From positions 329,789 to 393,788 of the forward strand of contig CAJNOI010000082.1 in assembly GCA_905250115.1 (NCBI GenBank): a DNA stretch of 64,000 bases, written 5' to 3'. The position numbers and the translations under genes were made by a program. This document shows positions 21,638 through 31,390 of this stretch, in pieces; the stretch's first letter is position 1, and each line of letters starts with the position of its first letter. The notes below the pieces were generated by a model, which was not told the DNA's origin, did not search any database, and saw only the letters and a list, made by a program, of their open reading frames with translations. The DNA comes from Adineta steineri (lineage: Eukaryota > Rotifera > Eurotatoria > Adinetida > Adinetidae).

Positions 21638-22195
21638 TAAACTAGTTCAAAAAAAATAATAAATCTCGTGACAAGTCTGTTGAAGACGTACACTAAAATA
21701 AACTGTTTCTTTCGAATATCTTCTTGATATACTTTATTTTTCCTCTCTCAAACGATTACTTTAATAATAAAATACAATATAGAGAAAAAGAAAAGAAAAT
21801 CTAGTAAGTTATTATAACCCTTTGGTTACGGGATTTTTTTTATTAAGAGGAATTTCTTATTTTTCATTCCAAAACAGTCTCGAATAAATTTTATTAGCAT
21901 ATAAAAGTATTCAGAAATGTTTCAGAATATAATAGTTTTCGTGCAATATTTCCTGTTCGATTTCATGAGAATCATTATTTGTAGACGTTGCCATATTCAA
22001 TGAAAACATTTACGTGATAGAATGTTAAAAGCTGGTCTGTTAAAACGCAAGAGAGAGAATTCATATAAATAGTGATAAGCAGTAATGACGCAATACTGTT
22101 AGTAAGATAAGCGAAACATTTAGCAGTTATTTTCATAAAGCCTAAATGACATTAATGTTCATATATGAGTCATTCGTAACCAAAGGGTTAATCAA
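21638..22195. other. Intergenic 3' flanks
   Basis: The stretch lies between two convergent genes. AACCCTTTGGTTACGG at 21817 and CGTAACCAAAGGGTTAA at 22175 form an inverted pair about 370 bp apart, possibly the ends of a small inverted-repeat element (21817-22192). No gene seen. Confidence 0.45.
21817..22192. repeat. Possible 376-bp inverted-repeat element
   Basis: TAACCCTTTGGTTACG at the left and CGTAACCAAAGGGTTA at the right are exact reverse complements (16 bp). No target duplication was clear, and there is no coding capacity. Confidence 0.6.
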
Positions 22196-23179
22196 TCAAC
22201 ACCAACTATTAAAACGATTCCAATGTCGAGCATGACAAAATTGAAGTGGTCGCATAATTTTAATTATAAAAGGCCATATTTCGTATGTCATATTAGCCTT
22301 ATACAAAGTTGCTCTAATTCGACATTCAGCATAATGAGATTGTGAACCGCAAACATGTTTTGGTAAATTTTGTATATATGCTACACGCATATATGGATCT
22401 GCTAATGTTCTTGGCATAATAGCAAATAAATCTGAAAGTCCTTGATTATTTTTATCACAAGGAGCTTGAAGATCAGGCCAAGTTTGATTGTATCCTGAAG
22501 GAATATCTTGTAAACATTCATAGTATGGACTAATAAGTATTCGATTTTTAGGTAATAAATCAGCTGTAGGTAAATCTTTAGCAAAATATAAATCAGGTCG
22601 AGTTCGAACAATAAAATCATATTTTATTCCATCTTGTTTTTCAGCTTGTTCAATATGCTCCAAACAACGTTGCCATTTAGCATATCCAGCATGATCATCT
22701 GCAGCTCTTAATCGATCATTTATAGGAATCCATTCCACTTTACGTGGTGAAAGATATTTCAATGCAGCGATGTATCCTTTTGGACCACTATTAGTTATAC
22801 TGGCTCCATGTACATTTTCAGTTTTATCCATAAGTTGTAGAATAACAAATAGATCACCTGGTAATTGATCTAATGCTTGTCGACGATAAGCTACATATAA
22901 TTCTTCTTTATAGAGTGTTCGAGGAGCACCTGTCATACAATGAGCAATACGATATTTTGTTATATTATGTAAGGTATTCGTGGGTAATGAATAAAATACA
23001 GGTTGATATAATAATACATTTATAATAAAAAGTATAATTATTATGATAAATTGTGTTGCATAATATAATTTTTTTTGTTGAAATTGTACACAAATTTCTT
23101 TTAAAAATAATAATGTCATTAACCGATTTGATCTATTCGATAATGAGTTGTTATTAGTTGTTGTATTTATTTTATCCAT
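22196..23179 (-). CDS. Type II membrane glycosyltransferase-like protein
   Basis: A 327-residue single-exon protein. A short Asn/Ser-rich cytosolic N-terminus is followed by one membrane helix (residues about 40-62, ATQFIIIIILFIINVLLY), the layout of Golgi enzymes. The lumenal part holds YRIAHCMTGAPRTLY, then KYDFIVRTRPDLYFAKDLP, where RTRPDLYF is a hallmark of a family of uncharacterised eukaryotic glycosyltransferase-like proteins, and GLSDLFAIMPRTLAD. Several Cys (CLQDIPSGYNQTWPDLQAPC) probably form disulfides, and NQT and NMT are potential N-glycosylation sites. Sugar and acceptor are unknown. I used the ATG at 23179; the longer frame begins with a non-ATG codon. Confidence 0.75.
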   Translation of the reverse strand: MDKINTTTNNNSLSNRSNRLMTLLFLKEICVQFQQKKLYYATQFIIIIILFIINVLLYQPVFYSLPTNTLHNITKYRIAHCMTGAPRTLYKEELYVAYRRQALDQLPGDLFVILQLMDKTENVHGASITNSGPKGYIAALKYLSPRKVEWIPINDRLRAADDHAGYAKWQRCLEHIEQAEKQDGIKYDFIVRTRPDLYFAKDLPTADLLPKNRILISPYYECLQDIPSGYNQTWPDLQAPCDKNNQGLSDLFAIMPRTLADPYMRVAYIQNLPKHVCGSQSHYAECRIRATLYKANMTYEIWPFIIKIMRPLQFCHARHWNRFNSWC

Positions 23180-24173
23180 TTCAGTCAATTTAATAATACG
23201 ATAAATAAGAATAGATTTCAAACTTATAAGATCTTTACAACTGTTAGAATGTAGAATCTGTCACTTTTTTTCTAATAACAAGAAACAGGAAATAATTCTA
23301 GAATAAAAATAAGAAAAAAGGTTAATGATATTTCTTCCAGAAGGAAAAAAAAGAAATAAATTTTAAAATGGAAGTAAAAAATGGGAAAAAAATGATGTAG
23401 GAGTAGAAACAGAATAAAAGTAGAACTTCAGTAGAGAGACATCATCTATTATTAAATATATATACATATATATACAAAGCAGAAGAAAAAAAATGTGTTG
23501 ATTCATTATATAACCATAGAATTTGATATTGAACGAGTAACTCATCAAAAGCTTATAATTAAGATAGTAATAGAATATAATTCTCTGATGTAAAAAGACA
23601 ATGAAAATCAAGAGAAGTGAAGACATTTTCATCACAAAAATCGTGGATATTCAATAACCAATAACATAATAATAATATAAATATCAAAAATAGAGTAGTG
23701 TAGAACTCGTTAACTCGGTCCAACTATTCAACTATTAAATTTAATAGTAAGAGCTTCCAACTATTAATAAGCATCAAAGTGAATTTAGACGTACGATTCA
23801 AATTATATTGTTTTTTAATTCATCATTTTTTCTTACATTTAGAATCATCAGATCCTAAACCAAGCACTAAAACAACTGTTATATATGAAGAAAATGATTC
23901 TGGTAAAAATAAGGTTCTTTGTTTCGATTTATTCTTATTTGTATATTTGGTTAGAGAAACTGAAGAATTGTACAAAAACAAAAGTAGATGATGAAGAAAT
24001 TTAAGATTACTCTGAAGATCATTTTGAAGATTACTTATCACAGTTATCTGATGTAAGTTAATTGTAGAATATCTTTTTTTACCTATGTTTTGGGCTATAC
24101 AGAAATGGAATGAAAATAGAAAGCTGTTGGATACAATTAAAAATTCTTGATAATTGAATGGTCAAAAGCAAGG
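23180..24173. other. Upstream region and possible exon remnants
   Basis: AT-rich 5' flank of the minus-strand gene. At 23843-24052 there are two or three short pieces with splice-like borders (ESSDPKPSTKTTVIYEENDS, then ETEELYKNKSR with a stop, then DYSEDHFEDYLSQLSD). They may be remnants of an unidentified acidic protein gene, too weak to call. Confidence 0.3.
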
Positions 24174-24800
24174 AATCGTTACTGATGAATAATCAGGTTT
24201 TACATTAAATCGGAGATTACAAACATGTATTTTATCAATATGTGAAGATTTAAGACTAACTATTGTAGCATGCAATCGTCCTACTCTAGTAATCTTCATT
24301 GATTTCCTTTCGGCATTCGATAGAATCTGATACCCTATGTTAATAACGAATTTGTTAGAACTAAATATGCCATTACCACTTGTGAAATCGATAGATCAAC
24401 AGCTTCAAGGTAGGACAGTGGCAGTTCATCACGGAGAATATATATCAAGGAAAATAAATATATTTGTAGGAGCACCACAGGGTTCAGTTCTTGCTGCGAC
24501 GCTATTTAGATTACATATTCATTTTTTACCTAAATACTTCTTTCGTTTTTGTTCTCATTTATTCGCAGATAACTTAGCTATTCTTCTCAAAACAGAATTG
24601 AACTCGAAAAACAAGCAGAAATAGCGGTGCAACTACTTTCATCATTCTCTAAAAATTATATTATACTTGTCAATGTTAAAAAGACGAAAGCAATGTTAAT
24701 ACATAGTGCAGTAGCTCCCGAAGAATCAAAAGTGGTCTTTCAAGATGGACGAATAGAATTTGTGTCATGCTTTAAGTTTTCATTCTGTTTAAATGGATTG
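24174..24800 (+). pseudogene. LINE reverse transcriptase remnant
   Basis: Degenerate frames show SGFTLNRRLQTCI, FIDFLSAFDRI (motif A), then after a stop LVKSIDQQLQGRTVAV, GAPQGSVLAATLFRLHIHFL, and HLFADNLAILL (the FADD box altered to FADN), followed in another frame by NVKKTKAMLIHS. In-frame stops at about 24180, 24330 and 24622 and a frame change break it. It belongs to a different LINE lineage from the intact copy at 5-10 kb (its motif A and PQG regions differ clearly). No ends or tail were seen. Confidence 0.8.
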
Positions 24801-24810
24801 TGTTTTAGGT

Positions 24811-25040
24811 AAGGCGGTTATATATAAAAGAAGAGTATCAGATGAAGTTCATGAAGAAGTTGGTCGATTAATACGTGGTTCGTATTGTGGACAAGCTGCT
24901 TTATTGTCGAGTGGTGGGAAGCATGCAGCCACCGTATTTGCTAAGGAACGTTTAATATGCATGTCTTTATCTTCTGTTAAGTTTCAGCGTTTGGTGAAAT
25001 CTGTGGTAGATTTTCTCGGAAGGGCGTGTTATGCTTTATC
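24811..25040 (+). pseudogene. Fragment of a PKA regulatory-subunit-type cyclic-nucleotide-binding domain
   Basis: After a splice-acceptor-like TTGTGTTTTAG the frame reads GKAVIYKRRVSDEVHEEVGR, then GSYCGQAALLSSGGKHAATV and ERLICMSLSSVKFQRLV. This follows the C-terminal cNMP-binding domain of protein kinase A regulatory subunits (VEVGRL, then the phosphate-binding cassette, ATV, then LDRxxFERLL). The cassette Glu that binds the ribose is Gln here and the phosphate-binding Arg before AATV is His, so cyclic-nucleotide binding is probably lost. No other PKA exons lie upstream; the LINE remnant abuts it. I read it as a displaced, decayed exon. Confidence 0.6.
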
Positions 25041-25143
25041 TATAACATCTATATACCTCACTAATTTCTTTCGTATTTCTTTTGTTCTTGTTGTTATATA
25101 TGTATTAGTAAATAAAAATATAATCAGTTATATCCTGACGTGA

Positions 25144-25594
25144 CGAAGAACTAACACGCCTATTGAAGTATATATAAAACTAAGGATATAACAGGACTGC
25201 TGATGCATATCATTGACTATCTCATCTCATCGTTTAAAAACAGCTTTATTTCTCTATTCCATTACTTACATGGGCTTTAATAAAAAAGTTTACTTAAAAA
25301 TAATAAAACAATAAAAGGAGAACTTATCAAGATATAAAGATAACTCATCTTATTGTAATAAAATATCTTTTGTTTTTTTTCCGTGTGTGTGTGGGTGTGA
25401 CTTTGTATATGAGTAAAGAAGGGGCACGTTCATCCACCCACACCCTCAAGATGAAATTATATATATAAAATAAACATAAAATATGCGAAAAAGAAATTTT
25501 TTTTTCATTCGGTATTGCTCACTTGTTCTTTAACGAAGAAAAAGTAAATAGAAAAAGAAATACACATGTGCAACATTATTCTGCATGAAGCTTT
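25144..25594. other. Intergenic stretch and F-box gene promoter region
   Basis: No gene seen. One strong GT-rich inverted repeat lies about 140 bp upstream of the F-box start codon. Confidence 0.5.
25382..25453. repeat. GT-rich inverted repeat, copy 8
   Basis: Left CGTGTGTGTGTGGGTGTG, right CATCCACCCACACCCTCAAG then ATGAA. Confidence 0.75.
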
Positions 25595-27332
25595 ATGATG
25601 TCAACAAAAAATGCTCCATCACTCTCTACATTACCTGTCGAACTTATTTATCGAATACTTGATTATCTTGATATTGAAACAAGTCTTCTATCGTTTCGTT
25701 ATGTTTCAAAAAAATTTTATTTTATTTCAAATAAATGGAATAGTCACAATTATGATTTAAGTTCAATTTCAAAAAATCATTTTGATTTAATCTGTCGTCA
25801 AATTTGTCAAGAAAAAATAATTTCACTTACTCTTTCAGATGAAGATACAACACCAGGTCAAATTCGATTATTTTTTTCTCTCTATCGAATTAGTAATTTT
25901 CCTCGACTTCGCTCATTAACACTTCGAAATATCGATTCAAACGATCTTTATGAAATTCTCAAAGATATCTTTAATTGTTCATTAACAACATTCTCATGTC
26001 AATCAAGAGGAAAACAAAATAAATCCATAATTCATCTTCTATCAAAATTAATTATTCAATCCAATCTCGAAATATTATCTTTAAATACTCATGCTCACTA
26101 CATTGAACAAATGTTTAAATCAATTACTCAATTTCATTTGATTGAATTAACAATTGGAATATTAACATTTAAGGAATATCAAACTATTCTTCAATATTGT
26201 CCATATTTACGAGTATTTGTCATTGATGATTGTTGGATAAATGATACTGATCAAAATTCTACTATAAAATCTTATCGACAATTGATTTCATTGACATTAA
26301 AATCTACGAATCGATCAATAACACAACTTGAATATCTTCTTCTACTAACACCATCATTAACTGAATTAAAATTAATTAATTCTCCATCAACACCAAATTC
26401 TTTAATTAATGGATCATATTGGGAAATTTTCATAAAAACTAAACTTTCGTCACTCATTAAATTTCAATTTGTATTTTATCAATTAGTTTTACGAACCTAT
26501 GAATGTAATGCTGATGTTGAATTATTCATCATTCCATTTCGTACATCATTTTGGATTGAAGAAAAACAATGGTTTGTTAATTGTCAATCAATAAAAAGTT
26601 CTCACACGATTCAACTTTATTCAATACCATTTTCGATCAATTCATATGATTATAATTTCGATTTAGGAAATATTCTATTATCAACATCAATTAAAAAACT
26701 TAATCATTCAATTATTATGGATCATGTACGTTGTTTATCATTAAATCTAACTGAAATAAAGACAAAACAAGTCTTAAAGAAGGTATGTCATTTAAAATTC
26801 ATGACTTAATAGAGATCTTTTCTTCTAGAATATCAAACGAGATGATTTTCTATTTTCCAAAGTAACCGAATTGAATATAAGTGTTCATGGTGAATGGCCA
26901 ATTGATTCTTTTTATTTCATTTCAATATTAGTTGATCTTCTAAAACTTCAGAAATTATCTTTTCGAAGTGATTTTGAACAATCAACAATTGATAATTTAA
27001 CAATATTAGTAAATCAAGCATTTAATATTCATTCATTAAGTTTATTACCATTCAATATGGATGAACAATATAATACAACTGTGACAAATCTATGTTCTAT
27101 TGTATCTCTTCATGTTAAACATTTGACTATAAAAATTGAGAAACTCGAGGATATGAAAATTGTTGTAAAAAAATCAAAACATTTATTAAGTATTTCATTC
27201 AATTTCCCATCCGATCGAAAAATTAATAGTCATGAAATGATTGATTGGCTTATTAATAATGGACAAAATTTTACTTATTTAGAAAATGAATATTTTCTTC
27301 ATTTCTGGTTTGGTCTTCAGACTTTCACGTGA
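25595..27332 (+). CDS. F-box / leucine-rich protein
   Basis: Exons 25595-26782 and 26829-27332, joined in phase 0 through a 46-bp intron, give about 563 residues. The F-box is at residues 9-50 (STLPVELIYRILDYLDIETS, then FRYVSKKFYFISNKW). F-box proteins link substrates to Skp1-cullin-F-box ubiquitin ligases. The rest is a long array of irregular leucine-rich stretches (LRSLTLRNIDSNDLYEIL, LISLTLKSTNRSITQLEYLL, LTELNISVHGEWPID, VKHLTIKIEKLEDM) that should form a curved recognition surface. Asn/Ile/Lys-rich composition follows the AT-rich genome. A cullin-like gene lies 29 kb downstream, but nothing links them specifically. The start is the ATG at 25595 (a second ATG follows at once). Confidence 0.82.
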
Positions 27333-27901
27333 ATGACAAGTGTAATTATTGGTATTATATTATAAATGATATTCCCATGTTAAATGAGAAAGATTAAGTT
27401 CGATAGTAAAATTAGTTTTAGCATAAATATAGTTCTCTGTTGATATACTAATTTATAGAATAAAAATATTATTCTTTTTTATTTTCTCATCTGTTCTTAT
27501 TCTTATATGACATCTACAAATACTGAAGATTCACTGGCTTATAGCATTAGACCAATAGAACTGTTTTTTCTATTCTATACATAGTCTATCACTGAACAAT
27601 ACAGAATATTTTTATATTGCATTTTCAATTAATTAATTTCTTTTAGACATTTATTTGGTCTATCATAGAAGCATATTATTAACTATACAACGCTTTTATA
27701 TTTCTTAACAATTTACTCTTTAAAATGCATCTGTTGTATACGAATATTGTATTAAATAAGTTCGTAATTTTTTAGAATTTAAACATGTTTATTTTTTATT
27801 AATCTAGTTTTAGAAAATTTTCTACGTGAGTGACGATATTTATCTTCATATTTTAGAATATAAAATCTGTATATTTTTTTACTCAATCTTGTCATACATC
27901 A
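27333..27901. other. Intergenic stretch
   Basis: AT-rich 3' and 5' flanks; nothing recognised. Confidence 0.5.
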
Positions 27902-28566
27902 ATGTCAATAGCGTATCGTTTCCTTTCTCGATTTGCTTCTGGTTACATCAGACGAACAATTTGCAATACATCTAATACATTCATTCGTCTTATTCCAAAT
28001 GAAAGTCGTCGATACAAATCATCTGATCTTACCGGTGTAACATTTTCTCCTATTCCTGATGCAGAACTCAAAATTCAGCTCTATTATAAAACACAAGAAA
28101 TTAAAAAACGTAAAGAAAAATTAAAAGTAATAGCAGAATCCATATGGAATCAAAAATCAAATGTAAATTATGCTCGAATTACTTTCAATGAATGTAAGAC
28201 AATGTTTGAAGAACAAACAGGTCGTGCACCTTCTTCGTGGGAAGCAAAACAAATTTATAGGTACATAAATTTTGAAGAACTACATGAAAAATTTGACTTT
28301 TTTTTTCTAGTGTAACATTGGAAAAATATGCACCATGGCGTCATTTTCAAGAAGAAAAAGAAAGACAACAACATGTAACAGCAATGATAGAAGAAATTTA
28401 TAGTGATTTACAAAGGAAAATGAAAGAAGAAAAAGATTTAACTTTATCAAAAAGTGATATGACTGTTTTACTTGAAAAGAAACTCGGAGAATTACCTGTA
28501 TCGACAGATATTCAAGATATGTGGATGCTTAGATTTCGTTTACCTCTTGTTAAATGGATTGAATAA
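27902..28566 (+). CDS. Predicted mitochondrial protein of unknown function
   Basis: Exons 27902-28260 and 28311-28566, joined in phase 2 through a 50-bp intron, encode 204 residues. The N-terminus (MSIAYRFLSRFASGYIRRTI) is Arg-rich, lacks acidic residues and looks like a mitochondrial import leader. The body is a charged alpha-helical protein (KTQEIKKRKEKLKVIAESIW, EEKERQQHVTAMIEEIYSDL) with two similar segments: residues 85-118 (ITFNECKTMFEEQTGRAPSSWEAKQIY) and 165-195 (LTLSKSDMTVLLEKKLGELPVSTDIQDMW). This suggests an internal duplication of a roughly 30-residue helical unit. I recognise no family. Confidence 0.65.
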
Positions 28567-28878
28567 AAATAAATATATTTTGTTTCTGTTAAACATACAA
28601 TTATTTATATTAAAGAAAAACTTGATTTCCTAATAGAATATTATTCGTTTTTCTTTTATGACGAGATTTCTTGACTTTCATTTATACGTAATTGCCAAAC
28701 AAATTTTTTTCTCTCATTCGTATTTTATTTTTTTCGAAAAACGTTGTATATTTATTAGTTCAACAGTTTGTTGTTAATTATAGATGGATAACAAATCCAG
28801 GTCCTGCTGCTCGAAGTCGTTTTTTACTGATGGTTGAAAGACTACAATCACACACATATAGTTGAGAAAAATCTCGAT
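28567..28878. other. Spacer between convergent genes
   Basis: AT-rich, with AATAAA-type signals just after the upstream gene (about 28563-28575). No gene seen. Confidence 0.5.
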
Positions 28879-30251
28879 TTATAACATTGCATGACAGAGA
28901 GCGTCTACACTTGCATCTGTTAATAGCTTGTTGCCAGATAAAGTTAGCCTTATAAAATAATAGTTTTTCGATCCAATTGCTTCGCACAATACTCGAACCC
29001 CTCGATCAGTTATTTCATTATTATCAAGATAAAGATAGATTATCCAAGGATTTATTCTAATCATTTCAGCAAGATAATCACAACCGGCATCCGTCGTTCC
29101 AGTTGAGTTCAAATGGAGAGTTCTAAGACCAATATTTTCATTTGCAAATGCTTTAGCGATAGATTTTACACCTTCATCCATAATTCGATTGTTATCAAGA
29201 ATCAGGGATTTCAAATATTTACTACCGCTAAATGATTGAGCCAAGGTCGAAGCACCGATAGATGTAATTTCATTATGATCTAGACTGAGTATCATACATT
29301 TTTTCTCATAAATACCTAATTTGACAACAATTGTCATGTCTTGATCGTTTAAATGCATTGAATCCAAAGATAATTTACCACATACTTCTGATGACTGAAT
29401 CATTTTTTCGAGTTTTGGATTTCGATATTGATCTAGTTGAACTGAAATGTTCATTTGTTGAATATGAAATGGTTTGGCTAATCGTGTACTAGGTGGTTCA
29501 ATTTCGCGTAAATAAATAATCTGAATATCACCAGTTGGTTTGCATGATCCAGTGACTTTGAGAAGTATTCCGGGTAAAAGAAGAATTTCATCATCGTTTT
29601 TCAAATGTGAATGTTCTCGAATAAGTTTTCCATTTTTCGTTTCAATTGCAAATATTGTTTGTGCTTTTTCTCGGCCTAAATACATTGGAGATTGAAGAAC
29701 AGGAAATAAAGATGTTGCAGAACTCAAAGACCACCATGTTAATTCATCTCCTTCTTGATAAAGTTCACTATAATCTGCAGCAATTCCACGCCAAACAGTA
29801 TGATATTCAGTAGATCTACAATTAATTAAATTCAATATCAACTTATGTTACGAATTAGTGACTTTTTAACTTACGGTAATTTGAAGATTGCCGTAGAGAA
29901 TAATTTTAAATATTTCGACCATAATTGAAGTTGACTTCTATCAGTTGCACAAAGTGCTTCATTGAGAAGAACATAAAGACTATTTTCTCTTTCATTCCAT
30001 TCCATTGTATACAAATAAATTGATGCTGATTCATCTTGAGTAAGTCCATGTTTGGGTTCTTTTGAATTTAATTTTGCAACAGTTATGTATGATTTAAGTT
30101 CTGTACCAAGAATATTTTCAAGTGATTGACAAGCTTCTTCAAGAGATACAAGTGGTTCTTGTTCATAACCACAAATTGGTTCAAGAATGTCTTTCGATTC
30201 TTGATGAATATTGGTTAAAAGACGAGGATTAACTTCAAATGAAAATGACAT
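28879..30251 (-). CDS. ADP-ribosyltransferase (ART) with leucine-rich repeats
   Basis: Exons 30251..29875 and 29815..28879, joined in phase 2 (CC|A) through a 59-bp intron, give 437 residues. Residues 1-210 are an arginine-type mono-ADP-ribosyltransferase: TVWRGI supplies the NAD-binding Arg135, WWSLSSATS (about 153-161) is the STS motif, and NDDEILLLPG holds the catalytic Glu202 two residues after an Asp (D-D-E instead of E-x-E, which may affect target specificity). Residues about 225-437 are ribonuclease-inhibitor-type LRRs (MILSLDHNEITSIGASTLAQ, LKSLILDNNRIMDEGVKSIA, IIYLYLDNNEITDRGVRVLC). Secreted and cytosolic ARTs are strongly expanded in bdelloids. There is no signal peptide, so a cytosolic role is likely. 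The gene is divergent from the zinc-ribbon gene at 30722, and a copy of its first exon lies at 34.5 kb. The start is the ATG at 30251. Confidence 0.86.
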
Positions 30252-30721
30252 TCTAATACATATGCACACTTTTTCTTTCCAACATAATTCTATTTTGACT
30301 GCTTGTTTTATTTGATGCTATCAGAAGAACAGAAAAAAAGGTATGCAAATAAAAAGGTAAAAAAACATTAAGAGTTGCACGTGGTTTTGATCGATAGAGG
30401 TTTAACATACAGAAAGGAGGGGGAAAATGCATTCTAGCGGATTTAGTTGAAAATTTATATAATATCTTATTACAAAAATATATCCATTATATTTCACATA
30501 TTATTTTTGTAGACAAAATTTTTGAAAGTTTTTTTTTCGATAAAAAAACAATCTGTGTCGACTTCTAATGAGTTAAGAAGAAGAAGAGGCATGATAGATA
30601 AAAAAGAAAAAAAAGGTAATATTTTCTTTCTCCTCCTCTTCCTCTTCCTCTTCCTCTCATATTGATTTACCATATATAACGTCATTCAACGTTCGTAATT
30701 TCCTTTTAAAATACGAAAATT
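30252..30721. promoter_or_regulatory. Shared divergent promoter region
   Basis: 470 bp separate the ART-LRR gene (-) and the zinc-ribbon gene (+). It holds a purine/pyrimidine-biased tract (CTCCTCCTCTTCCTCTTCCT, 30632-30655). The whole region was copied, with deletions, to 34.88-35.25 kb, so the duplicate kept the promoter. I cannot locate a TATA box with confidence. Confidence 0.5.
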
Positions 30722-31357
30722 ATGACACAGCAAGAAGTACAATGTATAAAATGTGGCGTGTTCAATGTCCCATCTAATAATCACTCATGCTATTTTTGTT
30801 GGTATGATTTTGAAGCAACCGATGATGAACAATTAGAAATACAACATTCTGAATTATTTCGTGAAAAATCTATTAACCTATGGTATAAAAAATTAGGTGC
30901 TGGTAATATTACACTTTCTATTTGGTCACCAATGACATTAATGCATATTTTTCATGATTGTTTTCGATGTCAATCAACAACATCAGAAATGACATTAAAA
31001 CTTGCAGCTGGAATATTTCCTGAAAGCGTGGCTTGGCTTAAACGTCTTATGAAAGGTACTATTCCATCTGTATTAATTACAGATGATGGATATCGAGTCT
31101 ATAAATTCGGTGCTGGAATTGATCGAACACCTATTTGGTATTATTGCAAAGATCGTTGGTTTTGGTCACCCGATTGGCCTGTTATACAATGGATTCAATG
31201 TCCTCTTCTTACCGTGACATTTGAACCATGGATAGGTCAAGTACCACGTGAAGATAATATATTTATTATACTTTTTTTACATAAATATAAACCAAATCCA
31301 TCATATCCTGATCTAAAACTTGATCTGAATTTCCATCGAAATGAATATTGCTTTTAA
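30722..31357 (+). CDS. Zinc-ribbon protein of unknown function
   Basis: 211 residues, no intron. An N-terminal zinc ribbon is formed by CIKCGVFNVP and CYFCWYDFE (CX2C...CX2C, residues about 8-29). The remainder is Trp-rich (LYKKLGAGNITLSIW, IDRTPIWYYCKDRWFWSPDW, LLTVTFEPWIGQV) and not assigned to a family. It starts with the ATG at 30722 and ends 34 bp before the ART-TPR start codon. Pyrimidine-AG before that gene (TTTTTTTTTCTAG at 31362-31376) may be a splice acceptor, so the two could share a transcript. The first 13 codons are duplicated at 35253. Confidence 0.68.
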   Translation: MTQQEVQCIKCGVFNVPSNNHSCYFCWYDFEATDDEQLEIQHSELFREKSINLWYKKLGAGNITLSIWSPMTLMHIFHDCFRCQSTTSEMTLKLAAGIFPESVAWLKRLMKGTIPSVLITDDGYRVYKFGAGIDRTPIWYYCKDRWFWSPDWPVIQWIQCPLLTVTFEPWIGQVPREDNIFIILFLHKYKPNPSYPDLKLDLNFHRNEYCF

Positions 31358-31390
31358 TTTTTGTTTTTTTTTCTAGAAATAAATTTTAGT

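Noticed and set aside
23843..24052. Exons of an acidic protein gene
   Set aside because: The pieces have splice-like borders but stop codons and no recognisable family; too weak for a gene call.
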